From the NCBI GenBank assembly GCA_003132905.1, contig PKZC01000299.1, positions 9,499 to 16,363 on the forward strand: a stretch of DNA of 6,865 nt, in the 5' to 3' direction. Source of the DNA: Bryobacterales bacterium. Lineage in GTDB: Bacteria > Acidobacteriota > Terriglobia > Bryobacterales > Bryobacteraceae. Positions 6,800 to 6,865 of this stretch are shown here, one piece after another (position 1 is the stretch's first letter; each line of letters opens with the position of its first letter). Both the position numbers and the translations under genes were made by a program. The notes under the pieces are model-generated. The model was not told the origin of the DNA and did not search any database. It saw nothing but the letters and a program-made list of their open reading frames with translations.

Positions 6800-6865
6800 C
6801 GAAGTAGCTGGCCTCGCCCTTCCGCCTGCCAGCGGGATCCTTCCACCTCTGCTACCGCCGTCGCG
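6796..6865 (-). CDS. C-terminal end of an upstream gene, probably a biotin carboxylase subunit (partial)
   Basis: Only 22 codons and a TGA are visible on the - strand, cut by the window edge. The frame reads ATAVAEVEGSRWQAEGRGQLLR and stops at 6798-6796, sharing bases with the ATG of the carrier gene (ATGA). A final Ser-x-Trp-(x)n-Gly-Arg-x-x-x-Leu-Arg pattern is what I recall at the ends of many acyl-CoA carboxylase biotin carboxylase subunits, and such a gene is the expected neighbour of a separate carrier. The frame is supported by the overlap geometry. The identity rests mainly on context. Confidence 0.55.
   Translation of the reverse strand, partial: ATAVAEVEGSRWQAEGRGQLLR

Overview
This window looks like a bacterial chromosome of roughly 60% GC. 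It holds the 3' end of a division and cell wall (dcw) cluster on the + strand, converging on a separate operon on the - strand. The gene order murC-ftsQ-ftsA-ftsZ without murB or ddl, and the style of the proteins, suggest an Acidobacteriota genome, perhaps of the Solibacter/Bryobacter lineage. That placement is inferred from remembered family resemblance and was not tested.

Region 1 (2-4665, +) contains murC (its first codons lie outside the window), ftsQ, ftsA and ftsZ. They are packed like one operon: ftsQ starts directly after the murC stop, ftsA overlaps ftsQ by 11 bases, and ftsZ follows ftsA after 43 bases with a perfect AGGAGG. MurC makes UDP-MurNAc-L-alanine. FtsZ forms the division ring, FtsA ties it to the membrane, and FtsQ belongs to the FtsQLB part of the divisome. 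All motifs look normal except the MurC ATP loop, where the usual lysine is asparagine (GSNGNT).

Region 2 (4666-5085) is the convergent junction. Just after ftsZ lie two inverted copies of an element built from 10-base units (4671-4699 and 4712-4740), with the first two units in swapped order. Next comes a stretch that may hold a broken small gene on the - strand. It is followed by a plausible 50-residue + strand gene (4940-5092) that resembles small antitoxin-like proteins but has no toxin beside it.

Region 3 (5086-6865, -) reads leftward. It begins with the last codons of an upstream gene, probably a biotin carboxylase, coupled by an ATGA overlap to a biotin carboxyl carrier-like protein. 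After 43 bases comes a membrane-anchored HlyD/MacA-type efflux adaptor. No transporter for the adaptor is visible.

Most of the window is core, well-known biology. I see no clear new system. The points most worth checking are the MurC P-loop substitution, the shuffled inverted repeat, and the small orphan gene beside it.
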